A stretch of 64,000 nt of DNA from an uncultured Bacteroidales bacterium (lineage in GTDB: Bacteria > Bacteroidota > Bacteroidia > Bacteroidales > P3), in assembly GCA_937915785.1 (NCBI GenBank), contig CALGGY010000155.1, positions 10,521-74,520 of the forward strand. The letters are read 5' to 3'. Shown here in pieces: positions 36,202 to 45,140 of this stretch (the stretch's first letter is position 1; the number at the start of each line of letters is the position of its first letter). The notes under the pieces are model-generated. The model did no database searches, was not told where the DNA came from, and saw nothing but the letters and a program-made list of their open reading frames with translations. Both the position numbers and the translations under genes were made by a program.

Positions 36202-37287
36202 ATGAACAGACTGAAGATAATAGACAAGTACATACTGCGCAAGTTTATAGCCACCTTTGCCTTGGCCATAAGCCTTATCATCGTCATTATCATAGTGTTC
36301 GACGTAAGCGAAAAGTTGGACGACTTTCTGGAAAACCATGCGCCGCTGCACCTCATAGTAGTGCAGTACTATCTGAACTTCATCCCCAGTTTCATAAACC
36401 TTTTCAGCCCACTGTTTGTTTTCATATCGGTGGTGTATTTCACATCCAAAATGGCCGGGCACACCGAAATCATAGCCATACTTGGCAACGGCATCAGTTT
36501 CCGCCAGTTTATAAAACCCTACATCATAGGCTCAATAGCCATTGCCTTTGTAATACTTATTTTGGGCAACTTTGTGATACCCATAAACAACACTTACGTA
36601 ACCGACTTTGAGCGCAAATACATCAAAAACGCCTACAACAACAAATACACCAACATACACATACAATACCGCCCCGGGCATCAGGTGTACGCCGAAAGTT
36701 TCGACAACCACAACAACCTTGCCATACGCTACACCGAGGAATTTTTCAACGGCAAGGAGATGGTGAAGAAAATCACCGCCGACCAGATATGCTACGACTC
36801 GGTGCAGGGCAAATGGCGCGCTTTCAACTACGCCTGCCGCACCATGAACGGGCTCAAAGAATCGCTCTACCGCAAGGTGGACACCATGATAACGGTGCCC
36901 ATACAGCCCAACGAGTTCAACATCAACTACGAAAACGTGGAAACGATGAACTTTTTCAAGCTGCGCCAGTTCATAAAACAGGAGGAGATGCGCGGCTCGC
37001 ACCTCGTGGCCAGCTACCGCATAGAGTATTACCAGCGTCTGCTCAACCCCTTGGCTATCATCATTATGACCTTTATCGGGCTGGCCGTTTCGTCGCGCAA
37101 GCAGCGTGGGGGCATGGGCCTGCACCTTGCCATTGGCATAGCCATAGCATTCTTCTTTGTGATATTTATGAAAATAACCACCGTGTTTGCCACCAACGGC
37201 ACCCTCGGCCCCTTTATGGCAGTGCTGCTGCCGATAATAGTGTTCGGCATCGCCGCTCTCATACTGATTAAAAAATCGCCCAAATAA
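36202..37287 (+). CDS. LptF/LptG family permease
   Basis: A 361-residue inner-membrane protein of the YjgP/YjgQ (LptF/LptG) family, the permease half of the ABC machine that extracts lipopolysaccharide toward the outer membrane. The open frame extends up to 36037, but that part covers the terminator and promoter; the Met at 36202 gives the family start MNRLKIIDKYILRKFIATFA. Helices at about 16-38, 54-78 and 102-122, a periplasmic beta-jellyroll domain (about 130-270) and three C-terminal helices (about 278-358) are visible. It is followed 11 bases later by the GH3 gene. Confidence 0.9.
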   Translation: MNRLKIIDKYILRKFIATFALAISLIIVIIIVFDVSEKLDDFLENHAPLHLIVVQYYLNFIPSFINLFSPLFVFISVVYFTSKMAGHTEIIAILGNGISFRQFIKPYIIGSIAIAFVILILGNFVIPINNTYVTDFERKYIKNAYNNKYTNIHIQYRPGHQVYAESFDNHNNLAIRYTEEFFNGKEMVKKITADQICYDSVQGKWRAFNYACRTMNGLKESLYRKVDTMITVPIQPNEFNINYENVETMNFFKLRQFIKQEEMRGSHLVASYRIEYYQRLLNPLAIIIMTFIGLAVSSRKQRGGMGLHLAIGIAIAFFFVIFMKITTVFATNGTLGPFMAVLLPIIVFGIAALILIKKSPK

Positions 37288-37298
37288 AAAACCTACCA

Positions 37299-38819
37299 AT
37301 GAACATAATAAACAAAACCGCATACACCTTTATGAAACAGCGTTTCCGCACCGTGGAACACTACATGACCGACCCCGTAGGAGTGCAGCACAAGGTGTTT
37401 GAAACGCTTATACGAGGCGGAATAGGCACAGAATGGGGCGACAAATACCACTATGCCGACATACACTCGTGGGACGACTACAACCGGCTGGTGCCGATAA
37501 ACACCTACGCCGACCTTTACCCCTACATACTGCGCATAATGCACGGCGAAAACAACCTGCTGTGGAACGAAAAAGTGCGGTGGCTGGCCAAATCGTCGGG
37601 CACCACGGGCAAAGCCAGCAAATTTATACCCGTAACGCAGGCAGCCCTCAAGCAAAGCCACTACAAAGGCGGCAAGGACATGGTTGCCATATACTGCAAC
37701 ATGTACTCCGACACACACCTGTTTACCGGCTACAACCTCGCCCTCGGCGGCAGCCAGCAGGAAAATCCCGACACCAAACTGTTTTGCGGCGACGTGTCGG
37801 CAATACTTATGGACAACCTTCCCGCTTGGGCCGAGCATTTCAGGTTCCCCAAAAAAGAGGTGGCCCTGATGAAAGAATGGGAGACAAAACTCAACGCCCT
37901 TGTACAATCCACCTACAACCGCAACATAGTGAGCCTTTCGGGAGTGCCCTCGTGGATGGCCGTGTTGCTGCAGAAAAGCGTGGAATACGCCGGCAAAGAC
38001 ACCGTGGCACAGATGTGGCCCAACCTTGAGGCCTTCTTCTACGGCGGAGTGCATTTCGACCCCTACCGCAAAAAATTCGACCAGCTCATCGGCAACCCCG
38101 ACATGCGGTACATCAACATCTACAACGCCTCCGAAGGCTTTTTCGGAGTGCAGGACCAAGCCCACAGCAGCGACATGCTCCTGCTCCTCGACAACGGCAT
38201 TTTCTACGAATTTATCCCACTTGCCGAAATGGACAGCCCGCACCCCAACATAGTGCCGCTGTGGAAGGTGCAGAAAGGGCAGAACTACGCAATGGTAATA
38301 AGCACCAACTCCGGACTGTGGCGATACCTGATTGGCGACACAGTAACGTTCACATCCACACATCCTTACCGCATACAGATTACCGGCCGTACAAAAAACT
38401 ACATCAATGTGTGCGGCGAGGAGCTGATTGTGGACAACGCCATACAAGCCCTGAACCTTGCCTGTGCCGAGCTCAACTGCGAAGTGAAAGAGTTCACCGC
38501 CGCACCCTACTTCTCGTCCGACGAAAAACCCATCGGGCACCAATGGCTGGTGGAATTTGAACGCACCCCATCCGACATCGACTTGTTTGCCAAAACATTG
38601 GACAAAAAAATGCAGGAGGTGAACACCGACTACCAGTCGAAACGGTACAAGGACTTAATACTGCGCCCACTGATGCTCACCGTGGCACCAAACGGCACTT
38701 TCCTCGAATGGCAACGACAAAGCAACAAACTCGGCGGACAAAGCAAAGTGCCACGACTGAACAACACCCGCGAAATTATAGACCCACTGCTGGAAATTGC
38801 GGATTCAATTAGTAATTAG
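37299..38819 (+). CDS. GH3 family acyl-adenylating enzyme
   Basis: A 506-residue protein of the GH3 family, named after plant auxin-responsive enzymes that join amino acids to acyl-adenylates. Visible features: the ATP-loop KSSGTTGKASKFIPVTQAAL at about residues 100-119, YGGVHFDPYRKKFDQLIG, the ATP-site region YNASEGFFGVQD, LIGDTVTF, and YRIQITGRTKNYINVCGEEL. Bacteroidetes carry GH3 proteins of this length; their substrates are unknown. It lies 11 bases after the LptF/G gene. A cytoplasmic location is likely, as no signal is present. Confidence 0.9.
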   Translation: MNIINKTAYTFMKQRFRTVEHYMTDPVGVQHKVFETLIRGGIGTEWGDKYHYADIHSWDDYNRLVPINTYADLYPYILRIMHGENNLLWNEKVRWLAKSSGTTGKASKFIPVTQAALKQSHYKGGKDMVAIYCNMYSDTHLFTGYNLALGGSQQENPDTKLFCGDVSAILMDNLPAWAEHFRFPKKEVALMKEWETKLNALVQSTYNRNIVSLSGVPSWMAVLLQKSVEYAGKDTVAQMWPNLEAFFYGGVHFDPYRKKFDQLIGNPDMRYINIYNASEGFFGVQDQAHSSDMLLLLDNGIFYEFIPLAEMDSPHPNIVPLWKVQKGQNYAMVISTNSGLWRYLIGDTVTFTSTHPYRIQITGRTKNYINVCGEELIVDNAIQALNLACAELNCEVKEFTAAPYFSSDEKPIGHQWLVEFERTPSDIDLFAKTLDKKMQEVNTDYQSKRYKDLILRPLMLTVAPNGTFLEWQRQSNKLGGQSKVPRLNNTREIIDPLLEIADSISN

Positions 38820-38890
38820 TAGTTAGAGATTTGTAATTTGCAATTAGTAATAAAATATGGGACAATACCCGATTAAACAATTATAAAGAA

Positions 38891-39319
38891 ATGACCATAC
38901 AAGAGATTGAAAACCAAATAATAAGCGAGTTCGCCAATTTCGAGGACTGGCTGGACAAATACAACTACATAATAGAACTTGGCAAGGATTGTCCCATTAT
39001 CGACGAAAAGGACAAAGTGAACGAAAACCTTATCAAGGGTTGCCAGAGCAAGGTATGGCTCAGCGCCAAACTCGAGGAAGGCCGCATACGGTTCCGCGCC
39101 GACAGCGACGCGGTGATAACCCGCGGCATAGTGTCGCTGCTGATACGCACTTTCGACAACCAGACCCCCGCCGACATACTTGCCGCCGACCTATCGTTCA
39201 TCGAAAAAATAGGCCTCAAGGAACACCTCTCCCCCACCCGCTCCAACGGCCTCACAGCCATGGTGAAACAGATGAAAATATACGCCCTCGCATTCCAAAC
39301 TTTATCACAACAGCAATGA
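38891..39319 (+). CDS. sufE: SufE family sulfur-acceptor protein
   Basis: A 142-residue cytoplasmic protein. SufE accepts sulfur from the cysteine desulfurase SufS and passes it to the Suf scaffold for Fe-S cluster assembly. Family motifs: FEDWLDKYNYIIELGKDCP and NLIKGCQSKVWL, whose Cys (about residue 51) is the sulfur acceptor; LSPTRSNGLTAMVKQM near the C-terminus. Length is typical. Its stop overlaps the start of the DUF59 gene by four bases (ATGA), so the two are translationally coupled. The sufBCDS genes are not in the window. Confidence 0.94.
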   Translation: MTIQEIENQIISEFANFEDWLDKYNYIIELGKDCPIIDEKDKVNENLIKGCQSKVWLSAKLEEGRIRFRADSDAVITRGIVSLLIRTFDNQTPADILAADLSFIEKIGLKEHLSPTRSNGLTAMVKQMKIYALAFQTLSQQQ

Positions 39320-39636
39320 AACCGACCAAAGAAACAATACACTCGGCCGCCACCGACGCGCTGAAATCCATTTTCGACCCCGAAATACCCGTAAACATCT
39401 ACGACCTCGGGTTTATTTACAACATAGATGTAAACGACGACCTTGCCGTTAAGATACTGATGACCCTTTCGGCGCCCAACTGCCCAGAGGCCGAATCGCT
39501 GCCCGCCGAAGTGAAACAGCGTATCCTTGCCATCGACGGCGTAAGCGACGCTCAAGTGGAAATAACTTTCGACCCACCCTGGAGCATGGACAAAATGAGC
39601 GATGCCGCCAAATTGGAACTCGACCTTTTTCTTTAA
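39316..39636 (+). CDS. DUF59/MIP18 family Fe-S maturation protein
   Basis: A 106-residue cytoplasmic protein starting MKPTKETIHSAATDALKSIF. The MIP18/DUF59 signature is clear: SIFDPEIPVNIYDLGFIYNI, the VKILMTLSAPNCPEAESLPA segment with its conserved Cys, and VEITFDPPWSMDKMSDAAK. SufT-like members of this family aid Fe-S cluster carriage and insertion. The four-base overlap with sufE supports a role in Fe-S biogenesis. A longer open frame upstream is only the sufE shadow. Confidence 0.93.
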   Translation: MKPTKETIHSAATDALKSIFDPEIPVNIYDLGFIYNIDVNDDLAVKILMTLSAPNCPEAESLPAEVKQRILAIDGVSDAQVEITFDPPWSMDKMSDAAKLELDLFL

Positions 39637-39660
39637 CAATACAACAAAAAAAAACAAACA

Positions 39661-41994
39661 ATGAAAAAAACAGCCCTTTCTCTTCTGGTATTTGGCATGA
39701 CCATTTTACACTGTGCCGCACAAAACAGTGCAGCAAAAATAACCCACAGCGGTTTCGACAAAATATCCATCACCCTCAACGCCAGCCAGATACAGGCATC
39801 TACGGTAAACACCCTCAAAGGCACTTTCTCGAAAATAGGCATGAACGGTTTTGTGCCCTGCGGCAACGAGGGTATGCCCGAACTGCCGGCTTTCGTAGCA
39901 ACATTGGAAATACCTGTCTGTCAGAACGTTATTATCAGTGTTACCGAACAGCAATGGCAGGAGATGGACGCCGCGCAGCTTGGCATTGCACACCCCATAT
40001 TCCCATTGCAGCCATCGCGCAGCAAAGCGGCAAAAGGGCCGTTTGAACTTATCGTAAACACACAGGCATACACCGCCGACAGTTTTTACCACACCCCGTT
40101 GGTAACAGTGGAACCCATCGGCATAGCGCGCAACCGCAACCTTGCCACCCTTTATTTCTCGCCAGTGGCATACAATCCTGTCAGCGGAAAAATAAAAATC
40201 TGCACCAGCGCCGATGTGGAAATCACATTTGTAAACCCCGACATGGATGGCACACAAAATATGAAAGCCCTGCACAGCTCGCCAATGTTTACATCGGGCA
40301 ACACCCTGAACAGCCTGCCGCTGTCGGCCAACAAAAACGAAATATCCGCCACTCCAATCCGATACCTTATAGTGGCACACAACTCGTTTCGGGGAATGCT
40401 CGACACCTTTGCCGACTGGAAACGGCGCAAGGGATTCCTTGTTGACATAGCCTACACAGGCACTCCAGCAGTCGGCACAACCACCACATCCATAGCGACT
40501 TACATCAAAGACCAGTATACCAACGCCACGGCCGACAACCCTGCCCCCACTTTCTTGCTGCTGGCAGGCGATGTGGAGCAGGTGCCGGCCTTTACAGGCA
40601 ACGCTGACGGCCATGCCACCGACCTCTACTACGCCACTTGGACCAGCGGCGACGTGCTGCCAGACTGCTACTACGGACGCTTTTCGGCAAAAACCGCCGA
40701 CCAGCTCACCCCCCAGATAGAGAAAACTCTGATGTACGAGCAATACACCATGACCAACACCACCTATCTGGAAAACGCCATGCTCATTGCCGGCATCGAC
40801 GACGGGGAATACGGCGACTACGGCTACACCCATGCCGACCCCACCATGAAATATCTGAAAAACACCTACATAGACACCGCCTACGGATACACCTACGTTG
40901 GATACTACGACAACAGCGACTACACCCTCGACCCGAGCGGCATGGCCACCGGAATGACACGCATAATAACCAATCTGATGAACCATGGCACCAGCATAGC
41001 CGTTTATTCGGCTCACGGCTCAAGCAGCGGATGGTACAACCCAAAATTTGAAAAAAGCGACCTCAACAACCTCAACAACAGCAAAAAAATAGGTCTTATG
41101 ATTGGCAACTGCTGTAGCTCCAATACCTACAACGACGACGAATGTTTTGGCGAGGCACTGCTGCGGTTGCCCGACTGTCGCGGAGCCGTGGGATACATCG
41201 GAGGCTCAAACTCCACCTACTGGGACGAAGACTACTACTGGGCTGTGGGTATCCGCAACATCGGCAGCCAAGGGGCCGTGCCATCGTACGACGCATCCAA
41301 CTTGGGAATGTTCGACCGACTTTACCACACCCACAGCGAGCCATACAGCACATGGTTCGTAACCAACGGTGGCATAGTGCAGAGCGGCAACATGGCCGTA
41401 CAGAACTCTTCATCGAGGCGGAAAATTTACTACTGGGAGATTTACCACCTTATGGGCGACCCCTCGGTGATGCCGTGGCTGCACCGTGCCAAGACAATGA
41501 ACGTTACCGTCCCCAACGAACTGCCTACAGGTGCCACAAGCATTTCTGCAATAGCAGAGCCTCACTCCTACGTGGCCCTCACCGACAGCAACCTGAACCT
41601 TATGGCCGCCACCTTTGCCGACTCCAACGGCACTGCCTCGCTGAATTTCCTGCCTCTGGCAAACGGCAATTACGAACTGGCGGCGTCGGCACAAGGCTAC
41701 AAAACAAATTTCACACCAATTGTTGTAAGAAACAGCTCCGGCATTGCCACTGCCAATTTGGTCAGACCAAAGATACACCCAAATCCGGCCAAAAGCCACA
41801 TCGCCATAGCTTGCCCCGACATAAAAAGCGCGAGCCTTGTGGATATGCTTGGCAACGTGGTGGTTACACAACACAACGCCTTGTCCGACAGCATAACACT
41901 ACCTTTGGACAACTGCAAAAGCGGCTTTTACCTGCTTCGCATCGACCGCTCGGACGGCAGTTCGTCGTATCACAAAATCGTTGTAAAGAAATAG
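39661..41994 (+). CDS. Gingipain-like C25 cysteine protease with T9SS sorting domain
   Basis: A 777-residue secreted peptidase. Signal peptide 1-20 (LHCAAQ), a propeptide (about 21-230, with NEGMPELPAFVATLEIP, typical of C25 propeptides), then the C25 domain: IRYLIVAHNSFRGMLDTFAD, FLLLAGDVEQVPAF, DCYYGRFSAKTADQL, catalytic His452 in VYSAHGSSSGW and Cys484 or Cys485 in IGNCCSSNTYNDDECFGEAL. An Ig-like domain follows (about 620-690). The end (KIHPNPAKSHIAI, LVDMLGNVVV, GFYLLRIDRSDG, KIVVKK) is a T9SS type A sorting domain. Known gingipains cut after Arg or Lys; specificity here cannot be told. Confidence 0.93.
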   Translation: MKKTALSLLVFGMTILHCAAQNSAAKITHSGFDKISITLNASQIQASTVNTLKGTFSKIGMNGFVPCGNEGMPELPAFVATLEIPVCQNVIISVTEQQWQEMDAAQLGIAHPIFPLQPSRSKAAKGPFELIVNTQAYTADSFYHTPLVTVEPIGIARNRNLATLYFSPVAYNPVSGKIKICTSADVEITFVNPDMDGTQNMKALHSSPMFTSGNTLNSLPLSANKNEISATPIRYLIVAHNSFRGMLDTFADWKRRKGFLVDIAYTGTPAVGTTTTSIATYIKDQYTNATADNPAPTFLLLAGDVEQVPAFTGNADGHATDLYYATWTSGDVLPDCYYGRFSAKTADQLTPQIEKTLMYEQYTMTNTTYLENAMLIAGIDDGEYGDYGYTHADPTMKYLKNTYIDTAYGYTYVGYYDNSDYTLDPSGMATGMTRIITNLMNHGTSIAVYSAHGSSSGWYNPKFEKSDLNNLNNSKKIGLMIGNCCSSNTYNDDECFGEALLRLPDCRGAVGYIGGSNSTYWDEDYYWAVGIRNIGSQGAVPSYDASNLGMFDRLYHTHSEPYSTWFVTNGGIVQSGNMAVQNSSSRRKIYYWEIYHLMGDPSVMPWLHRAKTMNVTVPNELPTGATSISAIAEPHSYVALTDSNLNLMAATFADSNGTASLNFLPLANGNYELAASAQGYKTNFTPIVVRNSSGIATANLVRPKIHPNPAKSHIAIACPDIKSASLVDMLGNVVVTQHNALSDSITLPLDNCKSGFYLLRIDRSDGSSSYHKIVVKK

Positions 41995-41998
41995 ACAC

Positions 41999-42102
41999 AT
42001 TTACCTGGCAGAGCGCCCATCTGTGAAAAGAAAGAATAGCAGTAATTTTGCCAACGGCGAGCTGCTGATTACCGTTAACCGTACTTTGGAGTATGCCGAT
42101 TA
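41999..42102 (+). pseudogene. Possible 3' remnant of a lost gene
   Basis: Between the C25 gene and the convergent thioredoxin-like gene, a plus-strand frame reads about 30 codons with protein-like composition, ending in GELLITVNRTLEYAD and a TAG at 42100-42102. No start codon belongs to it. It may be a leftover C-terminus after a rearrangement. The family is not recognised, and chance cannot be excluded over such a short stretch. Confidence 0.25.
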
Positions 42103-42606
42103 GCGGAAGTAATTGTTAATCGTCTTTTGCGCATAAGTGGACAGGGTGAATCCCGTTTCGCTTTCGTCGAACAGTTTCCGTTCGGGGATGTAGCATTCCT
42201 TTTTGTGCTTGTCCGAAAAAAGTATCAGTGCCGGGAACCTGTTAATTTTGTGTTTTTTGAAATATTGTCGGCGTTGCTTGGGATTGAGATCGTAAACCAC
42301 GGTAGGGCGTTCCTCATCGTTGTAATAGTCGCGGAGATCGGCGGTTGTCGAGCGACGGGCACCCATATAGGGCACACCTCTGATTAAGACTACTATTTCA
42401 ATGTCTGGATTGTTGGTGTGAAACTCTTTGCAAAAGGCTGCGAGGGTGTTCATACAGCCGTGGCAAATGTATGTGTCGAAGCAGATGGCCATGGTTTTGG
42501 CCGAAGTAGGCTGTGCGTTGCCCCGAATGTCGTACAAGTGGCGTTCGGTTTGGGCTTGGCACAATGCGAATACCGAAAAAATGATGGCTAAGAGGAGTTC
42601 TTTCAT
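42100..42606 (-). CDS. Exported thioredoxin-like protein
   Basis: A 168-residue protein from the Met at 42606 (MKELLLAIIFSVFALCQAQ, a signal peptide); an upstream Met at 42621 would overlap the preceding gene. The mature protein has a thioredoxin-like layout: a strand AKTMAICFDTYIC, a CHGC (Cys-x2-Cys) motif at the start of a helix (CHGCMNTLAAFCKEF), DIEIVVLIRGVPY, and a second half (TVVYDLNPKQRRQYFKKHKI) before a cis-Pro-type NRFPALILFSD. So it is probably a periplasmic oxidoreductase or a redox-carrier relative. It is the last of four minus-strand genes, 4 bases after the previous one. Confidence 0.75.
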   Translation of the reverse strand: MKELLLAIIFSVFALCQAQTERHLYDIRGNAQPTSAKTMAICFDTYICHGCMNTLAAFCKEFHTNNPDIEIVVLIRGVPYMGARRSTTADLRDYYNDEERPTVVYDLNPKQRRQYFKKHKINRFPALILFSDKHKKECYIPERKLFDESETGFTLSTYAQKTINNYFR

Positions 42607-42610
42607 GGCT

Positions 42611-43861
42611 TTATTCGGCAAAAGTGTGTGAAAAAATTGTTATTTGCAAAAACGGGTCGCTGTTCTGCCATCCATCCCACTCTTTGATGTTGTATTCCTG
42701 TCCAAGCATGCCAATAGGATATTCTGCTACCATTCCGTGTTTTGACAGTTTTACAACCTTGTTGTTTGTTGTAAAATGGACAATGGGGTCGGATAACAAT
42801 TCGAGTGCAAAGGAGTTGCGTTGTATGGTATCCGCCCGTTCAGCAAAGTCTTCGATTCCTGTTTTGGTTAATTGCCATTGGCCGTTGTTTTTTTCAAAAA
42901 TATCTATTGATGGGAATGTGTATGTTTTTTCGTTGTAGGGTTTTGCGTGTACCGCAAGTATGTGCGTGCTGTCTATGAGGTAGGCCCATTGCAGCTGGTC
43001 TATTTTGTAGTATTCTTTTTCGATGATTGCAATTATGTCGGCGGCATCGTATTTGCTTCGCTTACGGGCTTTTTTCAGCGTTTTTTCCGAAAGGTTTTTC
43101 CAGACTTTCACGTTATGGAAGATACTGTCCTTGAGTTCGAGATTGTTGTTGAAGACAAGGAAAGAATACTCTGCGCGGTTGGCCCAAAGTATAGTATTGT
43201 CTTTAACGTCGAAATTTTTGTGTGGGTTAAAATAGCTTAACAGCAGGTTGTTGAAATGCGGGAATATGTCTTTTTCCACCTTTAGGGTGTTGATGTTGAA
43301 CAGCGATATGAAGGTGGGCGGAGTGTGGGAGTAGTAGTTGTTGGAGAATACTAAAATGCTGTCGTTGAGGAACTGCACTTCTTGTGGGCTATCGTCAATT
43401 TCAAAATCTTTATATAAAGAGTGTTGTTTTTGGGTTATTTTGTATATGCGTAGGCGCGAGGCGTAGTTTATTGCAAGGTAGCTGTTGTTGAAAGCTATGT
43501 TGGATATTTTGTTGTTCAGGTTCTGTTTTATTTTTTTTCGCAAGTCCGCAATATAAATATCAACAGTATCAACGCCGAGTGTTTCGGCGTTGATACTGTA
43601 CAATCTTACTGTGTCGGATTTGCAGTTTGTGGTGAAAGTGGTGAACATCACCGTGTTCCCCCACTGGTTGCTCACCAGTCCACGCAGGTCGGTTTCGGAG
43701 GTGAAGGATATGATGGTGTCAGCTGAAAGGTAATTGCTGATGCTGTTTTTGACGGCTGGTAGTTTGGGGGTTATTACGGAAATGCCTTCGGTTGCATTCT
43801 GGGCGGAAATATTGGCCGTAGTAATAAATATTGCTGACAGTAGTAAAATTGTGTGTTTCAT
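42611..43861 (-). CDS. Exported protein, paralogue B of the 42100-45701 cluster
   Basis: A 416-residue exported protein (signal ends TTANISAQ). Rich in beta strands, with repeated Asp/Asn-containing turns (AYLIDSTHILAVH, LNDSILVFSNNYY, IKDNTILWANRAEYSFL-type segment), which suggests a beta-propeller, although no family motif is certain. It is clearly paralogous to the next gene: both share ANRxEYSFLxF, a central Tyr/Lys-rich helix ending YYKIxQL, IDIxEK, and the end PIGMxxxEY with FSHxF. The tandem copies are 11 bases apart. Function unknown. Confidence 0.7.
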   Translation of the reverse strand: MKHTILLLSAIFITTANISAQNATEGISVITPKLPAVKNSISNYLSADTIISFTSETDLRGLVSNQWGNTVMFTTFTTNCKSDTVRLYSINAETLGVDTVDIYIADLRKKIKQNLNNKISNIAFNNSYLAINYASRLRIYKITQKQHSLYKDFEIDDSPQEVQFLNDSILVFSNNYYSHTPPTFISLFNINTLKVEKDIFPHFNNLLLSYFNPHKNFDVKDNTILWANRAEYSFLVFNNNLELKDSIFHNVKVWKNLSEKTLKKARKRSKYDAADIIAIIEKEYYKIDQLQWAYLIDSTHILAVHAKPYNEKTYTFPSIDIFEKNNGQWQLTKTGIEDFAERADTIQRNSFALELLSDPIVHFTTNNKVVKLSKHGMVAEYPIGMLGQEYNIKEWDGWQNSDPFLQITIFSHTFAE

Positions 43862-43872
43862 AAGGTTGAGGG

Positions 43873-45126
43873 TTAGAAACTGTGGCTAAATATACGTATC
43901 TCGATTATTTGCTCGTTTTCGGCGAGGTAATCATCGGCTTTTGCGTAATATTCTCTTTGTGTCATGCCAATTGGGAGAATTGGTATCCCTTCGTCAGATA
44001 CAGTGACGATTTTACCATCAAATACAAATATTTGAGGATTGGATAACATTTCGAGAAAGAAGGAGTTTGTCTTTATTATGCTATCGGTACGATTGAAACC
44101 AAGGTCGTCAACAATATCTTGCTTTACTCGTTCCCAGCCATGGTTAGTCTTCTCCCAAATATCTATCATTGGATGCCCGATGTCGTTGTCAGAGTCCTTA
44201 GGAGTGTATGATAGCAATAGTTTGTTCTGGTTGATAATATAAACTCTGTTTAGCTGGTGTATTTTGGTGTAATATTTTATCAGATAATTGTTTATTTCTG
44301 CCGCATGGTATCCGTTGCCCCATTTTTTTTGTATGGTTTTGAAGGCTTTGTCGGGGAGTTTGGCCCAGCCATCTATTTTTTGATATGTGCTGTCCAGCTG
44401 TTGCAGATTTCTGTCGAAAGTTAGGAATGAATACTCTAGCCGGTTGGCATAGAGTAAAAGATTGTCTTTTATGTCGTATTGTTTCGAGGTGAATCCAGAT
44501 ATTATTTTGTGGTTGTGGTATGGGTAAATGGAGTTCGTTATTTTGCCCGAGTTTATGTCCACAGTGTGGAAAGACGCCCCTTCCCGGTAATTTATTTCAG
44601 ATAACAATATAGTTGAGGTGTCGATGAAATCGATTTTGGAGGCATCGGTTTTTGTGTGGATTGTTTTGTGGTAAAAATAAGTGCTATTGCCATTTTTCTT
44701 CTTGAAAATAAGAAGGTTATCCCCCCTGTCGTATCCAAGGCCTTGCATAAGGGTGATTGTGTTGCCGTTGTAGGCCATACATCCTTTGAAATTACAGTTC
44801 ATCAACATTTTCATTGTTTTTCTGATGTCGGGGATGTGAATTTCTACAGTCTCCATACCGTAGTTGTTGGCGTTTATTATATAGAATGTAACGCTGTCGG
44901 AATTGGAGTTGCAGTTGAAATTTGTGAGTATTACTTCATCGCCCCAGCTTGAGCATGCCAATGAACGTGTGTTTTTCTCGTTTTGGAGAAAAATTATTGT
45001 GTCGAGTGTTATAAACTGGTTTGTGTAGAAACTCTGGCATATTGCTGTTGTTGAGGGCGAAAAAAATCCCAGTATTGCCATTACTAATGGCAATACTGGG
45101 ATAATGTTTTTTTGAGCGATTATCAT
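43873..45126 (-). CDS. Exported protein, paralogue A of the 42100-45701 cluster
   Basis: A 417-residue exported protein (signal ends STTAICQS) and the tandem paralogue of the downstream gene. It has more cysteines than its partner (for example ACSSWGDE, NFNCNSNSD, MNCNFKGCMAYNG). The middle and C-terminal halves align end to end with paralogue B without visible gaps larger than a few residues. The architecture suggests a bladed beta-propeller. It follows the small Cys-rich gene by 14 bases. AT-richer than the flanking operons. No family recognised. Confidence 0.7.
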   Translation of the reverse strand: MIIAQKNIIPVLPLVMAILGFFSPSTTAICQSFYTNQFITLDTIIFLQNEKNTRSLACSSWGDEVILTNFNCNSNSDSVTFYIINANNYGMETVEIHIPDIRKTMKMLMNCNFKGCMAYNGNTITLMQGLGYDRGDNLLIFKKKNGNSTYFYHKTIHTKTDASKIDFIDTSTILLSEINYREGASFHTVDINSGKITNSIYPYHNHKIISGFTSKQYDIKDNLLLYANRLEYSFLTFDRNLQQLDSTYQKIDGWAKLPDKAFKTIQKKWGNGYHAAEINNYLIKYYTKIHQLNRVYIINQNKLLLSYTPKDSDNDIGHPMIDIWEKTNHGWERVKQDIVDDLGFNRTDSIIKTNSFFLEMLSNPQIFVFDGKIVTVSDEGIPILPIGMTQREYYAKADDYLAENEQIIEIRIFSHSF

Positions 45127-45140
45127 ATTATCTAAAAAAG

